From contig JACKQL020000014.1 of assembly GCA_018296165.2 (NCBI GenBank), positions 372,001 to 436,000 on the forward strand: a stretch of DNA of 64,000 nt, written 5' to 3'. This DNA comes from Termitomyces sp. T153. Lineage: Eukaryota; Basidiomycota; Agaricomycetes; Agaricales; Lyophyllaceae. The notes below the pieces were generated by a model. The model searched no databases, had not been told where the DNA came from, and was given only the letters and a program-made list of their open reading frames with translations. The position numbers and the translations under genes were made by a program. Numbering within the stretch: the stretch's first letter is position 1; each line of letters begins with the position of its first letter. This document shows positions 11,561 to 23,265 of this stretch, piece after piece.

Positions 11561-13195
11561 AAATAACAATAACATTGTCCTCCTTAAGCCTGAGCTCTTT
11601 GTCATCTGTGTGCTAGAAAGAATTGTGGTTCAAGAGGATGAGGCAAACATCCTTAGGAATATCCAAAAAGGAACCAGGAGGGTGCATAGAAGGATGTGGT
11701 GGCTCAGGCTGCACAGGCCTTACAAGCTTGAAGGGCAAGTAGTGTCAAGTCAGTGCATGCAAATGAGTGGAGTCTTTAGGATGGGCTTCTGACCTTCAGA
11801 GGACACATTTACATGCCTAACATTTCAGAACTTCACTAGTACATTGTAGAACAACATCACAACTCTTGAATAGCTAGACATCTTAGAAGGTGAAAGACAC
11901 TGGAGCTAGTATCCTGGAACTATTGGTGGCCACAGATATCCAATATATAGGCACTTACACTAGCACCTGTGATCTCTGTCTCTACACCAAGCCTTGCCAC
12001 TAGCTACTCATGGGCTAGCTCTACCTGCTCCCTATTTGAGCTGCCTGCTGGAGTGTTGCATTAGTGGATTTCATTGTGAAACTCTCAAATGCTCATAGAT
12101 ATGATGCAGTGATACTGGTGGTGGACCTTTATAGTAAACAAGCTCACTTTATACCTACCCACACCACATGCTCTGCTTTAGAAGCAGCTAGCCTGTACCA
12201 GAAAAATGTCTGGAAACTTCATAGTCTGTCAGATGGGTATGTCTCTGGCCAGGGCACCCAGTTTGTGGCAGAAATCACTTAACTGTATTGCCTGCTAGGA
12301 GTGAAGCTCCATACCACTATGGCCTACTATCACCCTTGGTCAGATAGGCAGACAGAATGTATTAACTAGGAACTGGAACAGTATCTCTGCCTGTTTTGTA
12401 ATGAAAAGCAGGATGACTGGGATGAGCTGCTGCTAGATGCAGAATTCCAATACAACAACCACATCCACTCTTCCACACAGATGACTTCATTCTTCCTAGA
12501 CACTGGCAGGCACCCTTGTATGGGATTTGAACCTCAGGCATGCCCTTCAGATAATGACTCTGTCAATAAGTTTGTAGATCTGATGCGGAGGGCACAGAGA
12601 GAGGCAAAAGCTGCATTGGTAAAGACTAAGGAAGACATAGCATGGTACTATAATTGCAGACAGACACCTGCCCCAGTTTACAAGCCTGGAGCCCATGTGT
12701 ACTTGGATAGCTCAGAAATTAAGATAACAAGGCCATCCCAGAAGCTGTCACATTGTCATCTTGGCTCCTTCATAGTGGAGAAGAAGGTAGGGCTTTTGGC
12801 ATACTAACTCAAACTCCTAGCAGGCCTCCACCAACTGCACCCAGTCTTCAATGTAATCAAGTTATTTTCAGCTCCAGATGATCCAATCCCAGGCTGTCAC
12901 CCTAAGCCACCCCCACTGCCAGTTCTGGTCAACAATGAGGAGGATTATGAGGTGGAGGAAATCTTGGATAGCAGGGTATTCTTAGGGAAGTTGTAGTTCA
13001 AGGTAAAATGGAAGGGATATGGCATTGAAGACATTTCTTGGAAACCACAGGCTAATGTTCATGCATTAGGCTTGGTCTGAGACTTCTGCCATAGATATCC
13101 CAATGCTCCAAAAGCCATTTGAGGCATCTACCCTATTTTACCAGCTGACCAGGCAATTTGTAACTTCTTCTACCCAGTGTGTCAAGATGCTGCAT
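11560..13195 (+). pseudogene. Integrase and chromodomain
   Basis: The zinc-binding region is broken (CDLCLY at about 11970). The catalytic core reads VDFIVKLSNAHRYDAVILVVDLYSKQAHFIP (12062-12150) with the first Asp, then GQGTQFVAEI (about 12250) for the second acidic site, then AYYHPWSDRQTE (12320). The C-terminal module includes YKPGAHVYLDSS. The chromodomain at 12930-13060 has [12 protein letters not shown] and FKVKWKGYGIEDISW, close to consensus. Chromodomains of this kind are known to steer insertion to heterochromatin. At least five in-frame stops occur. Confidence 0.85.
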
Positions 13196-13211
13196 GCTAG
13201 AGGGGGGGTAA

Positions 13212-13589
13212 TGCCAGGGGACATCCCACTTGGTTCCCCTTCTCCTTCTCCAGTTCTTGTCAGATTTTCCCCACTATAGTTTTCCTTCATTCTCCTTCCT
13301 TTTCTCTATCTATTAGTCCTAGTTTCAGCTCTCAGGCTGCACCAGTTCTCTGTTAATAATTCAGACAAGTGTAGCCCCTTTAACACTGCCACCAGCTTAT
13401 GTAACTGCTGACCAATTGCTGACACATCACTTTTGTCTTTTTTCTCTGTCATACTGTATAGTTGTTTCTCATGCTTCTGAAGCCTCTAAAGTGTCACACC
13501 TGGCTTAAAGAATCCTCAGACTTGTTCTCTTTGGATTTCCCTTTGCTAGTTGTGTGATAGAGCCACAGCCTCCAGAGATCACCCTTACA
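13212..13589 (+). repeat. 3' LTR, 378 bp, with an internal deletion
   Basis: It begins TGCCAGGGGACATCCC and ends CACCCTTACA. About 60 bases present in the 5' LTR and in the solo LTR at 31210 are missing. The missing part lies between two similar stretches (tttgaattttcctttg and tttggatttctctttg in the 5' LTR), so it was probably lost by recombination between short direct repeats. Confidence 0.9.
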
Positions 13590-13594
13590 GTGAC

Positions 13595-16150
13595 ATGGGA
13601 GGGGATATGGTTGAGGAATAGGGTGAGTGGGGGGTTGTAGCCCTTGTTAGCATAGAAGGGGGAAACTCTGATGCTGGAGTGAGGCATGTTATTGTAAGTA
13701 AACTTGGTGAGGGAGAGCTCTGCACATCAGTTGTTCTATAAATAATTAATATAGAGGTGGAGATACTGTTCCAATATCTGGTTTACTTATTCCATTTGCC
13801 CATTGGTTTCCAAATGGTAGGCAGTCAATAGGTTGGTCTTAATTTTGAGAGCCTTGCATAAAAAACTGCCAAAAGTAGGAGACAAATAGAGGGCCACAGT
13901 TGGAGATGATGTCATCCAGGAGTCCATGCTTGGAGAATATGTGTTTATGTGTTTGAGGAATAGCTTTGCAAACTCTGGAGCATTGTTGGTGGTGTAGCAG
14001 GAGATGAAGAGGGCTTCTTTAGTGAGGCAGCAGACAACCATGAAAATTGCATCAAAACCTTTGGAGTTGGGGAGCTTGACAATGTAATCCATTGATATTG
14101 AGGACCAGGGGTGGCAACCAACAGAGAGGGGCTTCAGCAGGCTATAGGGGTGGTGGTGGAGTACTTTGGCCTGGAGATATAGTTCACAGGCCTTTACATA
14201 TTGCATGATGTCCTTCTTTATTAAAAATGAGTTGAAGAGTCTTACAAATTCCTGAGTGTCCCCAGAGTTTGTGGTTGTGATGCTGCTGGAGTATGTTGAG
14301 GCAAATGGCCTTGTGGTCCAGAGCATAGATACATCTATCCTAGAGTAGGAAACAGTGGTCTGGAGATAGCATGAATAAGTTGTTGACTGTTGGCTTATTG
14401 ATGGAGTTGTTGTGGGGGTTTTGCTGAATGAAGAAGTCTGGAGGTGCATTTCTGATTTGGTGGAGGATCCCTTCTTTATTCATAATCAGTACAGTATGTA
14501 GATGCTCAGGGAGAATTACCACTTGATGGTTAAATACATTTTGCTCCACCTCAAACAACTTCTTTAGGTACATGTCAGGCCTTCATGTGAGGATGTTGGG
14601 TTTTGCACCAAGTTGTCTAAAGAAATAGTAGATGGTGAAGTTGTACTCCAAGAAGATTTCAGACTAGTGAGCTTGATAGCAGCTGAGCTGTTTTGTGGTG
14701 GTGAAGTAGTGCAAGTTATTGTGGTTGGAGTAGACTTGAATGCAGTGCAGAGATCCCTCTAAATAGGCCCTCCACTGGTAGAAGGCTTTGACAATGGCAA
14801 GTTCTTTGTTCTAAATGTCATAGTTGAGCTCCACAGGGATTATTAAGTGGGTGTAGAAGGCAACAGGGCAAAGATCCTTGCTGCTAGAGTCTATCTGGGA
14901 GAGGATGCTAGTAATAGCATAGTTAGAAGCATTGCATTTAAGTACTATTGATAGGAAGGGGTTGAAATGGCAGAGAATTGGGGTGGAGGTGAAGGCTTTC
15001 TTGAGAAAGGTGAATATGCTTTTGGCACTTGCTATTCCAGTTCCAAGGAGTGTCCTTTTGCATAAGTTGATTGAGGAGTTCAGTGATTTTAGAGTAGTTG
15101 TCAATGAACTGGTGATAAAAGTTAGCAAACCCCAAGAAGGACTGTACCTCCTTGACATTCCAGTATGGAGGCCAGTTGAGAATGGTTTCAACCTTGGCTG
15201 GGTCCATGCATACACCATCTGGAGTGATACCAACTCCAAGGTATTTGACCTCCATGGTGTGAAAAGAGCACTTTTTGGGTTTGGCATAGAGGTGGTACTC
15301 CCAGAGTCATTCTAAGACTTGGCAGACATGCTCCAGATGTTCCTCTAGTGAATTCAAGTAAATTGGAATGTCATCCAGGTATACAATAACAAAGACATCA
15401 TTCATGTTGTGGAAGATGTTGTTTATGAAGTACTAGAAGGTTGCAGAGGAGTTAGTCATTCCAAAAGACATTACTAGATACTCAAAGAAGCCATAGCAAG
15501 TGTGTAAGGCTGTCTTCTATTCATGCCCCAGAGTGATCTCGACATTGTTGTAACCAGAGCAGAGGTCTATTTTTATGTAGATCTTGGTACTGCAGAGGCA
15601 GTCAATAAGGTCTCCAATCAGGAGAAGAGGATACCAGTTCTTTTTGTTGAGTCTCCAGTAATTGACATAGAGTCAGAGAGACCCATCCTTCTTTTTGGCA
15701 AACAGGACCAGAGTGCCAACAGCAGAGATTGAGAGGTGTATGAAGCCCTTGCCAAGCATATCATCAAGGGTATCCTTCAGGACCCAGAGTTTAATCTTGG
15801 ACATATTGTAGATCTTGCCAAATGGGGGGAAGTGCCTTCTTTGAGATCAATTTTGTGATTGTAGGAGCAGTGTGGGGGAAATTCTCTTGTGCTTTCTTCA
15901 GAGAACATGTCAGCAAATTCATAATACTCTGGAGGAAATATTTCATGTAGGATTTGTTCCTGTCTTTGGTTCTAGCAGGATAGTTTCTGCATGTAGGTAT
16001 TCTTCTGGGAGGGCTGGCATGATTTGAAGTTGGAAGGCAGGGGTACCATCTTGTAGGATGTATGCAAAGAGGATAGCACTAATGATTTTGATGTCAAGGG
16101 CTTCTGGATTGATGGGGGTCATTGTTGGAGTGGCAGTGGCTGGGTCCAAA
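13595..16150 (-). pseudogene. RT, RNase H and integrase of the minus-strand Ty3 element
   Basis: On the minus strand from 16,150: PALPEEYLHAETILLEPKT; RT with [25 protein letters not shown] and VIVYLDDIPIY (about 15,370-15,410), so the catalytic YLDD is intact here; EVKYLGVGITPDGVCMDPAKVE (about 15,255-15,190) and FLGFANFYHQFIDNYSKI; RNase H debris to about 14,600; then the integrase core MDYIVKLPNSKGFDAIFMVV (about 14,090) and TAYHLETNGQME (13,790). The inserted element begins immediately after. Many stops and frameshifts. Confidence 0.85.
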
Positions 16151-17262
16151 GGTGTGGTGGAGGTGTCTGGAGGGGTCTGTTATTGTTGGTTGGAGTACTA
16201 TAGGCCTTTATATTGATTCCTAAGTATGTTAGGAGAAAGCTGTCAAGTGTTGTTCAAGGAAGACCAGGGCAGAGGTGTGCTCTCCTCCCTCTCTTAGTTG
16301 TCCTTGAGAGTCAAGGGGGTTTGGGTTGCTCCCATTAGTCAGAGTACTATGGGCCTTTGTATCATTTCCTAAGTATGTTGGAGGGAAGCCATCAAGTATT
16401 GTTTAAGGAGAACCAGGACAGAGGTGCACTTTCCTTCCTTTCTTGGTCATCCTTGAGGGTCAAGAGGATTTGAGTTGCTCTGGAGGTACTGGAATCAAGG
16501 TTGGAGATGCCAGATTTGAGAGGGACTAGATGCAGAAAGTGATGGTGCCTACTAGGCTTGCTATGGGGCCCAGGAATTGCATTGTGAAGTTCTTCCAGTC
16601 AATGTTAGGGTTAACATCCTGCAGCCAGAAAAGTCCAAGTACAATTAGAGTTTATTCTGGAAGCTGAGTAACAAGGAGCCAGACCTGAAATCTTAAGTTG
16701 TTGTCAAGGGTGAGGGCATTATTGTGATATTGGGTGATTCCAGTTGAGGTGGAGCTTCTGTCAAAGAGCTGGAGCTCAAGGAGTTTGTTGAGGGCATTGT
16801 GGGTGAGATTGAGCTGGCTGCTGACAAAAGTTCTGGAAGCTCCCCTGTTGATAAGGGCAGGGAGGACTGTTGAGGAGCTGTCAAGTCCAGCATTGATGAT
16901 GAACAATTGCATGGACTTTGAACAGAGCTGTGGAGGATCTAGGAAGCATCAGTAGTACCTTCTGAGCCCTCAAAGTGGGATGAGACATTGAAGGAGACTG
17001 GTCTGGAGTTGGTTGGGCTATCCTAGTTGAGGTGGAGGGTGAGGCTGAGCCAGTCAATGTGGGAGTTGGTGGAGCAAAGCCATGAAAATTCTAGAACAAC
17101 TGGAGCAGAGGCATGTAGTTTGGTGCCTAATAGCTGGAGGTCCTGTTATTGTCTGTTAGCAAATGTCATGGTCATTTCCACACAGTGTGTGATGTCTCTA
17201 ACAGAGGCAGAGTCACTGTCAAAGAGTTTGGAGAGGATGGGGGTAGAAAGGCACCAGAGGTG

Positions 17263-19790
17263 CTATGGAGCAAGCACCACCAGGAATTCATCAATGAAGT
17301 TGTTGGTGGCACCACTGTCAACTAGAATGAGGACAGAGTTAGCATAAAAGAGAAGGGTGGTGTGGAGGAGGAGAGTGTGGAAGGAGTGGGAGGAGAGGTG
17401 TGCTGGGAGGGTGTCCAGAGAGAGTACCATTGTGTGAAGGAATGTGGCTGGGGTGAAGAAGACATTGGTGTCTAGTCTGCAGTCTAGTATATCTTCAAGA
17501 CCTAAACTGCTAACTTGTTTTCCATAAACTGATAGTTGCAGTCTTCTCCATTGATAGTCTATATGGCATGTTCCATCACCTGGCATTTAGGGCAACTACC
17601 AATGAAATGTTCCTGCTTACCACATAAAATACATGCACCCTCCTTCCATTGCTTCTCCTGAGTCTCCTCCAGTACATCAATCCAGGGTCTGTTCTAAATC
17701 TTGTTTATGTATAAGGCCTCCTAGTTGTCAGCAGGGTCTGGAGCACTGTCAAGATCCTGGGAGTTATTGGGGTTGGCATCTAGGGGTTCTAGAGTGCTAT
17801 AGAGGTCAGCAAAATTGAGTTGGGCAGGTGAGTGGGGTTCTAGGGGTCAGTTGGTGCTAGAAGGTCCTTGTCCTAGGGGGAAGCAGGGTGTGGAGTTGAT
17901 GGAGGCTGCAGGGAGTGAGGGTTGAGTGCTATTAGTTGCTCTAAGTTGCCAGTTGAGGTTGCTAGAGGTGTTCCAATTGGTCTACAATGCTGTGTTTTTC
18001 TTCCTGTCTTCCCAATAGCATTAATTGACTTGTATAACAAGCACCTTGTAACTATCATATGTGGTTTGCTTGGGTATGAAGCAGAGGATGTCTTTGATGT
18101 GTTGAGGTAGGGCATGGCAGAGGGTGAATTGGAGGGCATTGTAATTCCATCCTGTTTTGTAGGCCTCTTATTCAAACCATACAATAAAGGTTGTGAAATG
18201 TTTGTTGTTGCACATCTGGAGATTGAAGAGGTTCTCCTCCACTTCTGCTATAGTGTTAAATACACCAAACTTACCATAGAACTTCTGTGTGAAAGTAAGT
18301 CAGTTGGAGATTATGGAGTTGTTGGGGCCAAACCAGAGCAGCACTATGTAGTGATCAAAGGTGATGCCCTGTAAATACAATGTGGCAAAGACTACCCAAG
18401 TTGTCCATGGCCAGGCCCCATCTGCCTAGAGGTCCACTGTTGAGAGGTCCACTACCTGGAGATTGGTCAGCATTGCCTAGGGGAAGGCCTGGAGCCCAGC
18501 AAGGAGGAAGGAGTCCTCCAGGAGTTAGCAGTCCAAAGTAGTTATTTTCAGTGGGGGGGTTGGGTAAGGGAACTGGTGGGGGTCAAAAGAGATTGTTGAG
18601 AAAAGGGGGTTGAGGTGCTTTGGGGCCTGTGGGTTGGCACATAGGGACTAAGATGTTTTGGCACGGTCAGAGTGCATTTGGAGGTGCATTTTCATGAGGG
18701 GCACAGAGGTCAAAGTGGGGAGGTCTGTCCCAGAGAGGGCCTAGAGTGCCATTGCAAGAAGCAGATTCTTTACCAGAGTTTCCAAGCTTATTGATGTATA
18801 AAAGGGTTTGATTGTTATTGTCAATGTGTAGAGGGAGTCTCTGAGTCTCAGAGGCAGTGGGTTGGTCCTAGATACAAAAGGCACTGGGAATAGAGCTTAC
18901 CTGGGAGCAAGGAGAGAGAGCCAAGGTGTGGGCAGTGAATTGGTTGAATAGTCCTCTAGCAGTGTTAAAATTCCTCAGAATGTTAGACACAGCATTGAGC
19001 TTTTCTTACTGATGGGGAATAAGGAGTGGAGGTTCACTTTGTACTCTGGTGGGTTCTTCTTATTGCACATGGAAGGAGCAGGCAGGGTCCAGAGAGTCCT
19101 CAAATTGATGGGGGTTTGGGCTGGTGTGGGTTTTTTTGACCAGGGCATGGAGCTTGTTCCTGAGATTGGCATCAATTCCCAAGGTGCCTTGCATAGTTTC
19201 AAGGAGAGTGCCTTGTAGATAGCATTCATGAAAGTCAAGAAGGTGATCTGTCCAGACCTCTGGAGCTGCTAGGGTGTTGTAATAACCAGGCCAACAAGGA
19301 GGATGCAAGCATGTCTTACAAGCCCTGTGGGGGAGATGTAGAGGGAGCAGAGGACTTTATTATGCTGCTGGATATAGGCTTCAACTCATTGCTGTCTAGG
19401 AGAAGGGGAAACTTGAGCAGAGAATGGCAGTCAAGAGAGGAAATAATTATCTGGTTGTTCTGGAGAAGTTGGGGCTGCAGTGGGAATAAAATAGGCATAG
19501 TAATGAGCAGGTGGGAGATGAGTGGTGCTGCATGGTGCTGGGAATGCTCCAGGAAATCCTCTGGAGTACATGCAGGAGTAGTTGCCATCAGCAGGGAAGG
19601 TTGAAGGGGCAGCACCAGCCTGGTGGTACTCCCTGACTGATGGAGGGGGCATAGAAGGCCTGGTTTAGATCTAGGGTCCAATGACAAGAAACATACTGAT
19701 CTATAGGCAGGCCTGAATAGAATGGGCATAGTAATTTTTGGGCACCAGCCTACCATAGGCATCAGTTGGGCAGCCAGTGGGGTTGAATGC
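17263..19790 (-). pseudogene. gag, zinc knuckle and protease of the minus-strand Ty3 element
   Basis: The minus strand carries a Pro/Tyr-rich gag from about 19,760 (LISHLLITMPILFPLQ, APSTSPPQGL), with closely matching sequence in the plus-strand fragment at 711-3666. A CCHC knuckle (ILCGKQEHFIGSCPKCQ) lies at about 17,628-17,575. The protease domain follows with VLILVDSGATNNFIDEF at about 17,325-17,280, an intact active-site motif. Frame changes separate the parts. Confidence 0.75.
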
Positions 19791-19821
19791 AGGGTTGTAT
19801 GCAGACATCAAGAATATGGTA

Positions 19822-20773
19822 AGGTGGTCCAAGCAAGTCTAGGATGGTCTGGTAAAGTCTAAGACCAAGTATGTTAAGTGTTGGGCTTGGGCAGATATTA
19901 GGTACAAGTCTGTAAGCAAATATACGGACTGTGGAGCAAGTGGAGGCTTTCTGAGTGATGGGAGCAGAGCCAGAGTCTGATGAGGGATCAATCAAGAATG
20001 ATGGGTTCTGGTGCTGAGTGTAGGGTGAAGTCTAGAGTTAACATATGAACATGTAAAGGATCATAGCATAGGTACAGAGTTTGTAATGATATCAGAGTTG
20101 AAAGAAACTTAGGAAAGACAAAGGAAACAGAGATGGATGAGGCAAGACAGAGTCAAGATGAGATAGAACTGAGAGAAGGAATAGACTCAAGACTAAGAAT
20201 AGAAACAGAGAAAAGACTAGGAAACGTAACAGAAAAAGGACACAAGACACAAGTGACCAAGTAAAGCAATGTTAATATCAAGACTAGAGTAACAAATACT
20301 ATTCTACAACTTATATACTAACTACTGTGGCCACTCCAGAGACAACAGTTCTGGCAGTGGGGCTTATTAGAGCCACACAGAGTCAACAGGTGTCAGTTAT
20401 AATCAGTGGGCAGGCCATGGTGATATACTGATGGGATCAGATGAGAATGCAGACCATCCTGGGGTCATTGTAATGTTCCAGAGCTGGTTGAGTAAGTCAG
20501 GGTGACAAATCAATGATATACACCAGCATCAGAAATAGTGGGGTAGGGTCCTAGGGGCTCAGGAGGGGGAAGAAGAAGTGCTGGAGCCTGCAGGAAACAC
20601 ATTGGAGTTAGCCAAGAGATCATCAGGGTTTGTTAGAGAAGCATCAGAGTTAGCTGGGGTGGGCACTGTGGATCAACAAAGGTTAGGGGAGTCAAGAGGA
20701 TGTTAGGAGAAGCTCTGGAGAAGTAAGGCAGCTTGAGAAAGAGGTTGGGGGGTTCTGGGAGTGGGTCATCACA
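19822..20773 (-). repeat. 5' LTR of the minus-strand Ty3 element (inner end truncated)
   Basis: Plus-strand sequence from tggtccaagcaagtctagg to gggtcatcaca parallels 3810-4624. The first roughly 135 bases of the LTR and the junction with the internal region are missing: gagged sequence atggtaagg at about 19,820 runs straight into mid-LTR sequence. Confidence 0.7.
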
Positions 20774-21720
20774 CAGACTTGTTTGGACCACTCTCCATAG
20801 CTTATTGTCACAAGTATCTGAAGTCCAGAAGGGATGAATACAACAAGATCACAAAAGGGTTGTGTCAAGGCCTCTTTCTTATCAGTGTATGTTTTTTCTT
20901 GTATTGTAATATCCCCACTGATTGATCATTCCTTAGGTATGCCAGCATATGCTCTATGGCAGTAGAGTTGACCAAGCAGAAACTCAGGCCACCAAACACT
21001 TGATTGCAGACAAATTTGGCAACACAAGAATTTTACCTGAAATCATCATATATTCAGCAATTCAGGCATGTAATTTACTCAGATATGAATCTTTTGTTAA
21101 TTCTCAATACAAAGGCTCAGTTTGCATTGAGCTTGATCTCTTAATATAATATGATGGATGGTCAATTTTTATACCACAATTACCATTATAACATTCTGAC
21201 ATTAATCAACAACTGTGATGGGGCACAGGACACATTGCATTTCTGGAATCAGTGAGTGCTAATTGATTGAAGGGACAAATCTAATTTATATGTTACTAGA
21301 ATCTTCTACAGTAATAATGGCACTATTCATTCCAATTGCAAAGTGCTTGCCCCACCTCTTCTATCCAAACACAACATCTTCCACCTCAAGAAGGCTTGTC
21401 AGGAGCAACTTCATAGGCAGAAAGAGTGACTGCATGGTGAGCACCAAAACAGCAAAGACTGCCAAGACTGCCAAGAGTCCCAGGAGCATGAGGAAGAGGA
21501 GGAAGTCAACTGCACTAGACACAAGAAGAAGACAGTTGATATGTGACCAGCAAAGTATTGACACATGGTATCAGAGAAGATTGAGGATGGTAATAGTGAA
21601 GGTGAGGAAGATATAGATAAGGACTCTGAAAACAAGGACACTGGCAGTCATGCCTCGTCTTCTAGGTTCATTCAGTTAGCAAGGGTATGGGAATATCATG
21701 ACTCAGACAAGAAAGTGTAG
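20774..21720 (+). pseudogene. Unrecognised decayed gene fragments
   Basis: A spliced reading can be built: DLFGPLSIAYCHKYLKSRRD at about 20,777-20,880, an intron with GTGTATG...CCTTAG to about 20,940, then HMLYGSRVDQAETQATKHLI continuing to 21,149. Further right, 21,400-21,720 has an acidic, Glu/Asp/Ser-rich reading (EEEEEVNC, EDGNSEGEEDIDKDSENKD) with stops. I do not recognise a family. It could be a host gene or a DNA-transposon remnant. CpG is depleted as in the rest of the nest. Confidence 0.3.
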
Positions 21721-22873
21721 GTGTGATGATTGACATGCTTGGACTTGTACCTGAAGAACTTTGTACTGATTGCTTTGTTTTGGCCTTCCTTTCTGATGCC
21801 AGTGCTTTGACTTGGACTTGCTTGTGACTGGATCTTGGATGTTTTTTCATTGTTTTTCCATTCATATATGTTTTCATGGACTTTGTATCATTTATTTGTG
21901 TTTTTTTTCCATGGACATGTATAATTTGCTTGTACCACATGACATTTACAATATGATGCATATGATTACTACTGTGATAGAAGATCTAAGTGTATGAAAT
22001 GAAAATTATTTGAACAACATTGTAATGTTATTGCAGAATATATGCTTTGGAAAATGGTTATCTTATTATGGGACCAGGATCCCAGATTACACTCATAGTT
22101 ACAAGAATATAATCTAAGTTCATGCTGTGTACTTTTTGTATCACTTGAAACCCATCATGAGTCATGAATATTTTTAATTAGTTTAATTGCTCCAGAATAA
22201 TTAAAAATAAGTGTAAACCCAGCTTTCATACTATGGCTAACCCATCCAGCAAATATATTACACAGATGGGATTGTATTAGTGCTCTTATATGCCCATATT
22301 TTCTGTCTGATTTTTTGCTGATGCAGTAGTGCATGCAAGGGGCAGCCAGAGTCTGATTCCCCTAATGCCCTTTGACAATGGGTAGATCAATTTTTTTTTG
22401 TTCTTTTGGCTCTGCTGTGCTGAATTAAGATGCTTTAGCTTGAAAGCAAGCATGGATGGTTGCTTAAACATAAAGAGGTGAGTGATGGGTGTCAGACACT
22501 GATGAGTTAGTCAACGTGTCTGAAGCTCATACATACATATGTATGTCCATACATACTGCTTGCTGTGAGGGTTCAATTTTTTGATTCTCTTGATAAGCAT
22601 TCATATTGTATGCATCAGCAGTTCTTTCTGGTTTGGCTTGGTTTGTATGCATGCATAAGGATGGATTGTACATGATAGATAATGTATTGGACCATTGGAT
22701 CACATGTAGAGAGTGCTCAAATTATTATGAGTATACATACAAGATTTGTCATGTGTGGTTGGTTTATTCCCACATGGTGGTCATGCTGCATGTTGGTGAG
22801 TCTTAGGGGAATGAGAGGGAAGAGATACAGACCTGTAGTTTACAATGAGGTGTCTGTCAAGATTAACATATGA
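21721..22873. other. AT-rich non-coding stretch in the nest
   Basis: No credible coding region or repeat ends were found. It has tetranucleotide-like runs (catacatacatatgtatgtccatacatac at about 22,529-22,556, which can fold back) and no CpG-rich island. Confidence 0.5.
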
Positions 22874-22949
22874 TTAAACCAGTTGGAAACCCTCTTTGAA
22901 CAAGAAACCCCTAGGTCTCTCTGATAAAGGGGGTTTCCAAATAGTTTAA
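22874..22949. repeat. Foldback sequence with 24-bp arms
   Basis: Arms 22874-22897 and 22926-22949 are inverted copies matching at 21 of 24 positions (core TTGGAAACCC), with a 28-base loop. It could be a miniature foldback element or a hairpin end of a larger one. Confidence 0.6.
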
Positions 22950-23127
22950 TCCTGCCAGAAATCCATGATGATAATTCATCGACAGTAAGCACAGAGGCTC
23001 AAAAACAAGTCCAGCAATAGAGGTGTATCATTGCAGGAGAGAACAGCTAAGCAAATGATGCCAAATTTAGACATTGAGCCTATATTACTATCATCAGTGA
23101 ATAATCATCATGGATTCCTGACAGAAT
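22949..23127. mobile_element. MITE-like element with 53-bp terminal inverted repeats
   Basis: Left arm 22949-23001 and right arm 23075-23127 are inverted copies, roughly three quarters identical, sharing AATCCATGATGAT and the inner GGCTCA. The spacer is 73 bases with no coding capacity. It directly adjoins the foldback at 22874-22949. No clear target duplication was identified. Size and structure fit a miniature inverted-repeat element of a DNA transposon; the parent is unknown. Confidence 0.55.
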
Positions 23128-23265
23128 CATGATCCTTCCTGACACTTGACAAGGAAAATGTGTCCAAGCATATATTTCCAAGATCCTGCCTGTTATGAAG
23201 TCCTCATCATCATCAAAAATGAGCTGCCCATTGAATCCCAGTTGTCATATTATGTTTAGGGATAT

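Larger units (their letters stand above)
7328..13589 (+). mobile_element. Complete but decayed chromodomain Ty3/gypsy retrotransposon
   Basis: The element is 6262 bp with LTRs at 7328-7768 and 13212-13589, flanked by the 5-bp target duplication gtgac (7323-7327 and 13590-13594). Internal order is gag, CCHC knuckle, aspartic protease, RT, RNase H, integrase, chromodomain, then a purine tract (13199-13211). That is the Ty3/gypsy chromovirus order. It inserted into the integrase region of the minus-strand element. Frames are broken by stops and CpG is nearly absent, so it is old and inactive. Confidence 0.92.
3667..20773 (-). mobile_element. Minus-strand Ty3/gypsy retrotransposon, interrupted by a second element
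   Basis: Read on the minus strand the order is 5' LTR (about 19,822-20,773), gag, CCHC knuckle, protease, RT, RNase H, integrase, chromodomain, a region with an opposite-strand reading frame, polypurine tract, 3' LTR (3667-4624). The tract next to the 3' LTR (minus strand CTGAAGGGGAAATGG, about 4625-4639) fixes the direction. The complete element 7328-13589 sits inside the integrase region. Stops and frameshifts are everywhere, so it is dead. The inner start of the 5' LTR is deleted. No matching target duplication was found (aacat on the left, cagac on the right), so the outer ends may be rearranged. Confidence 0.8.

Noticed and set aside
21263..21616. 117-codon Lys/Arg-rich plus-strand reading
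   Set aside because: An overlapping acidic frame looks more like the original coding frame, and neither has a recognisable family.
22874..23127. CRISPR-like or terminator interpretation of the hairpins
   Set aside because: The sequence is eukaryotic and the arms are single inverted pairs, not spaced direct repeats.
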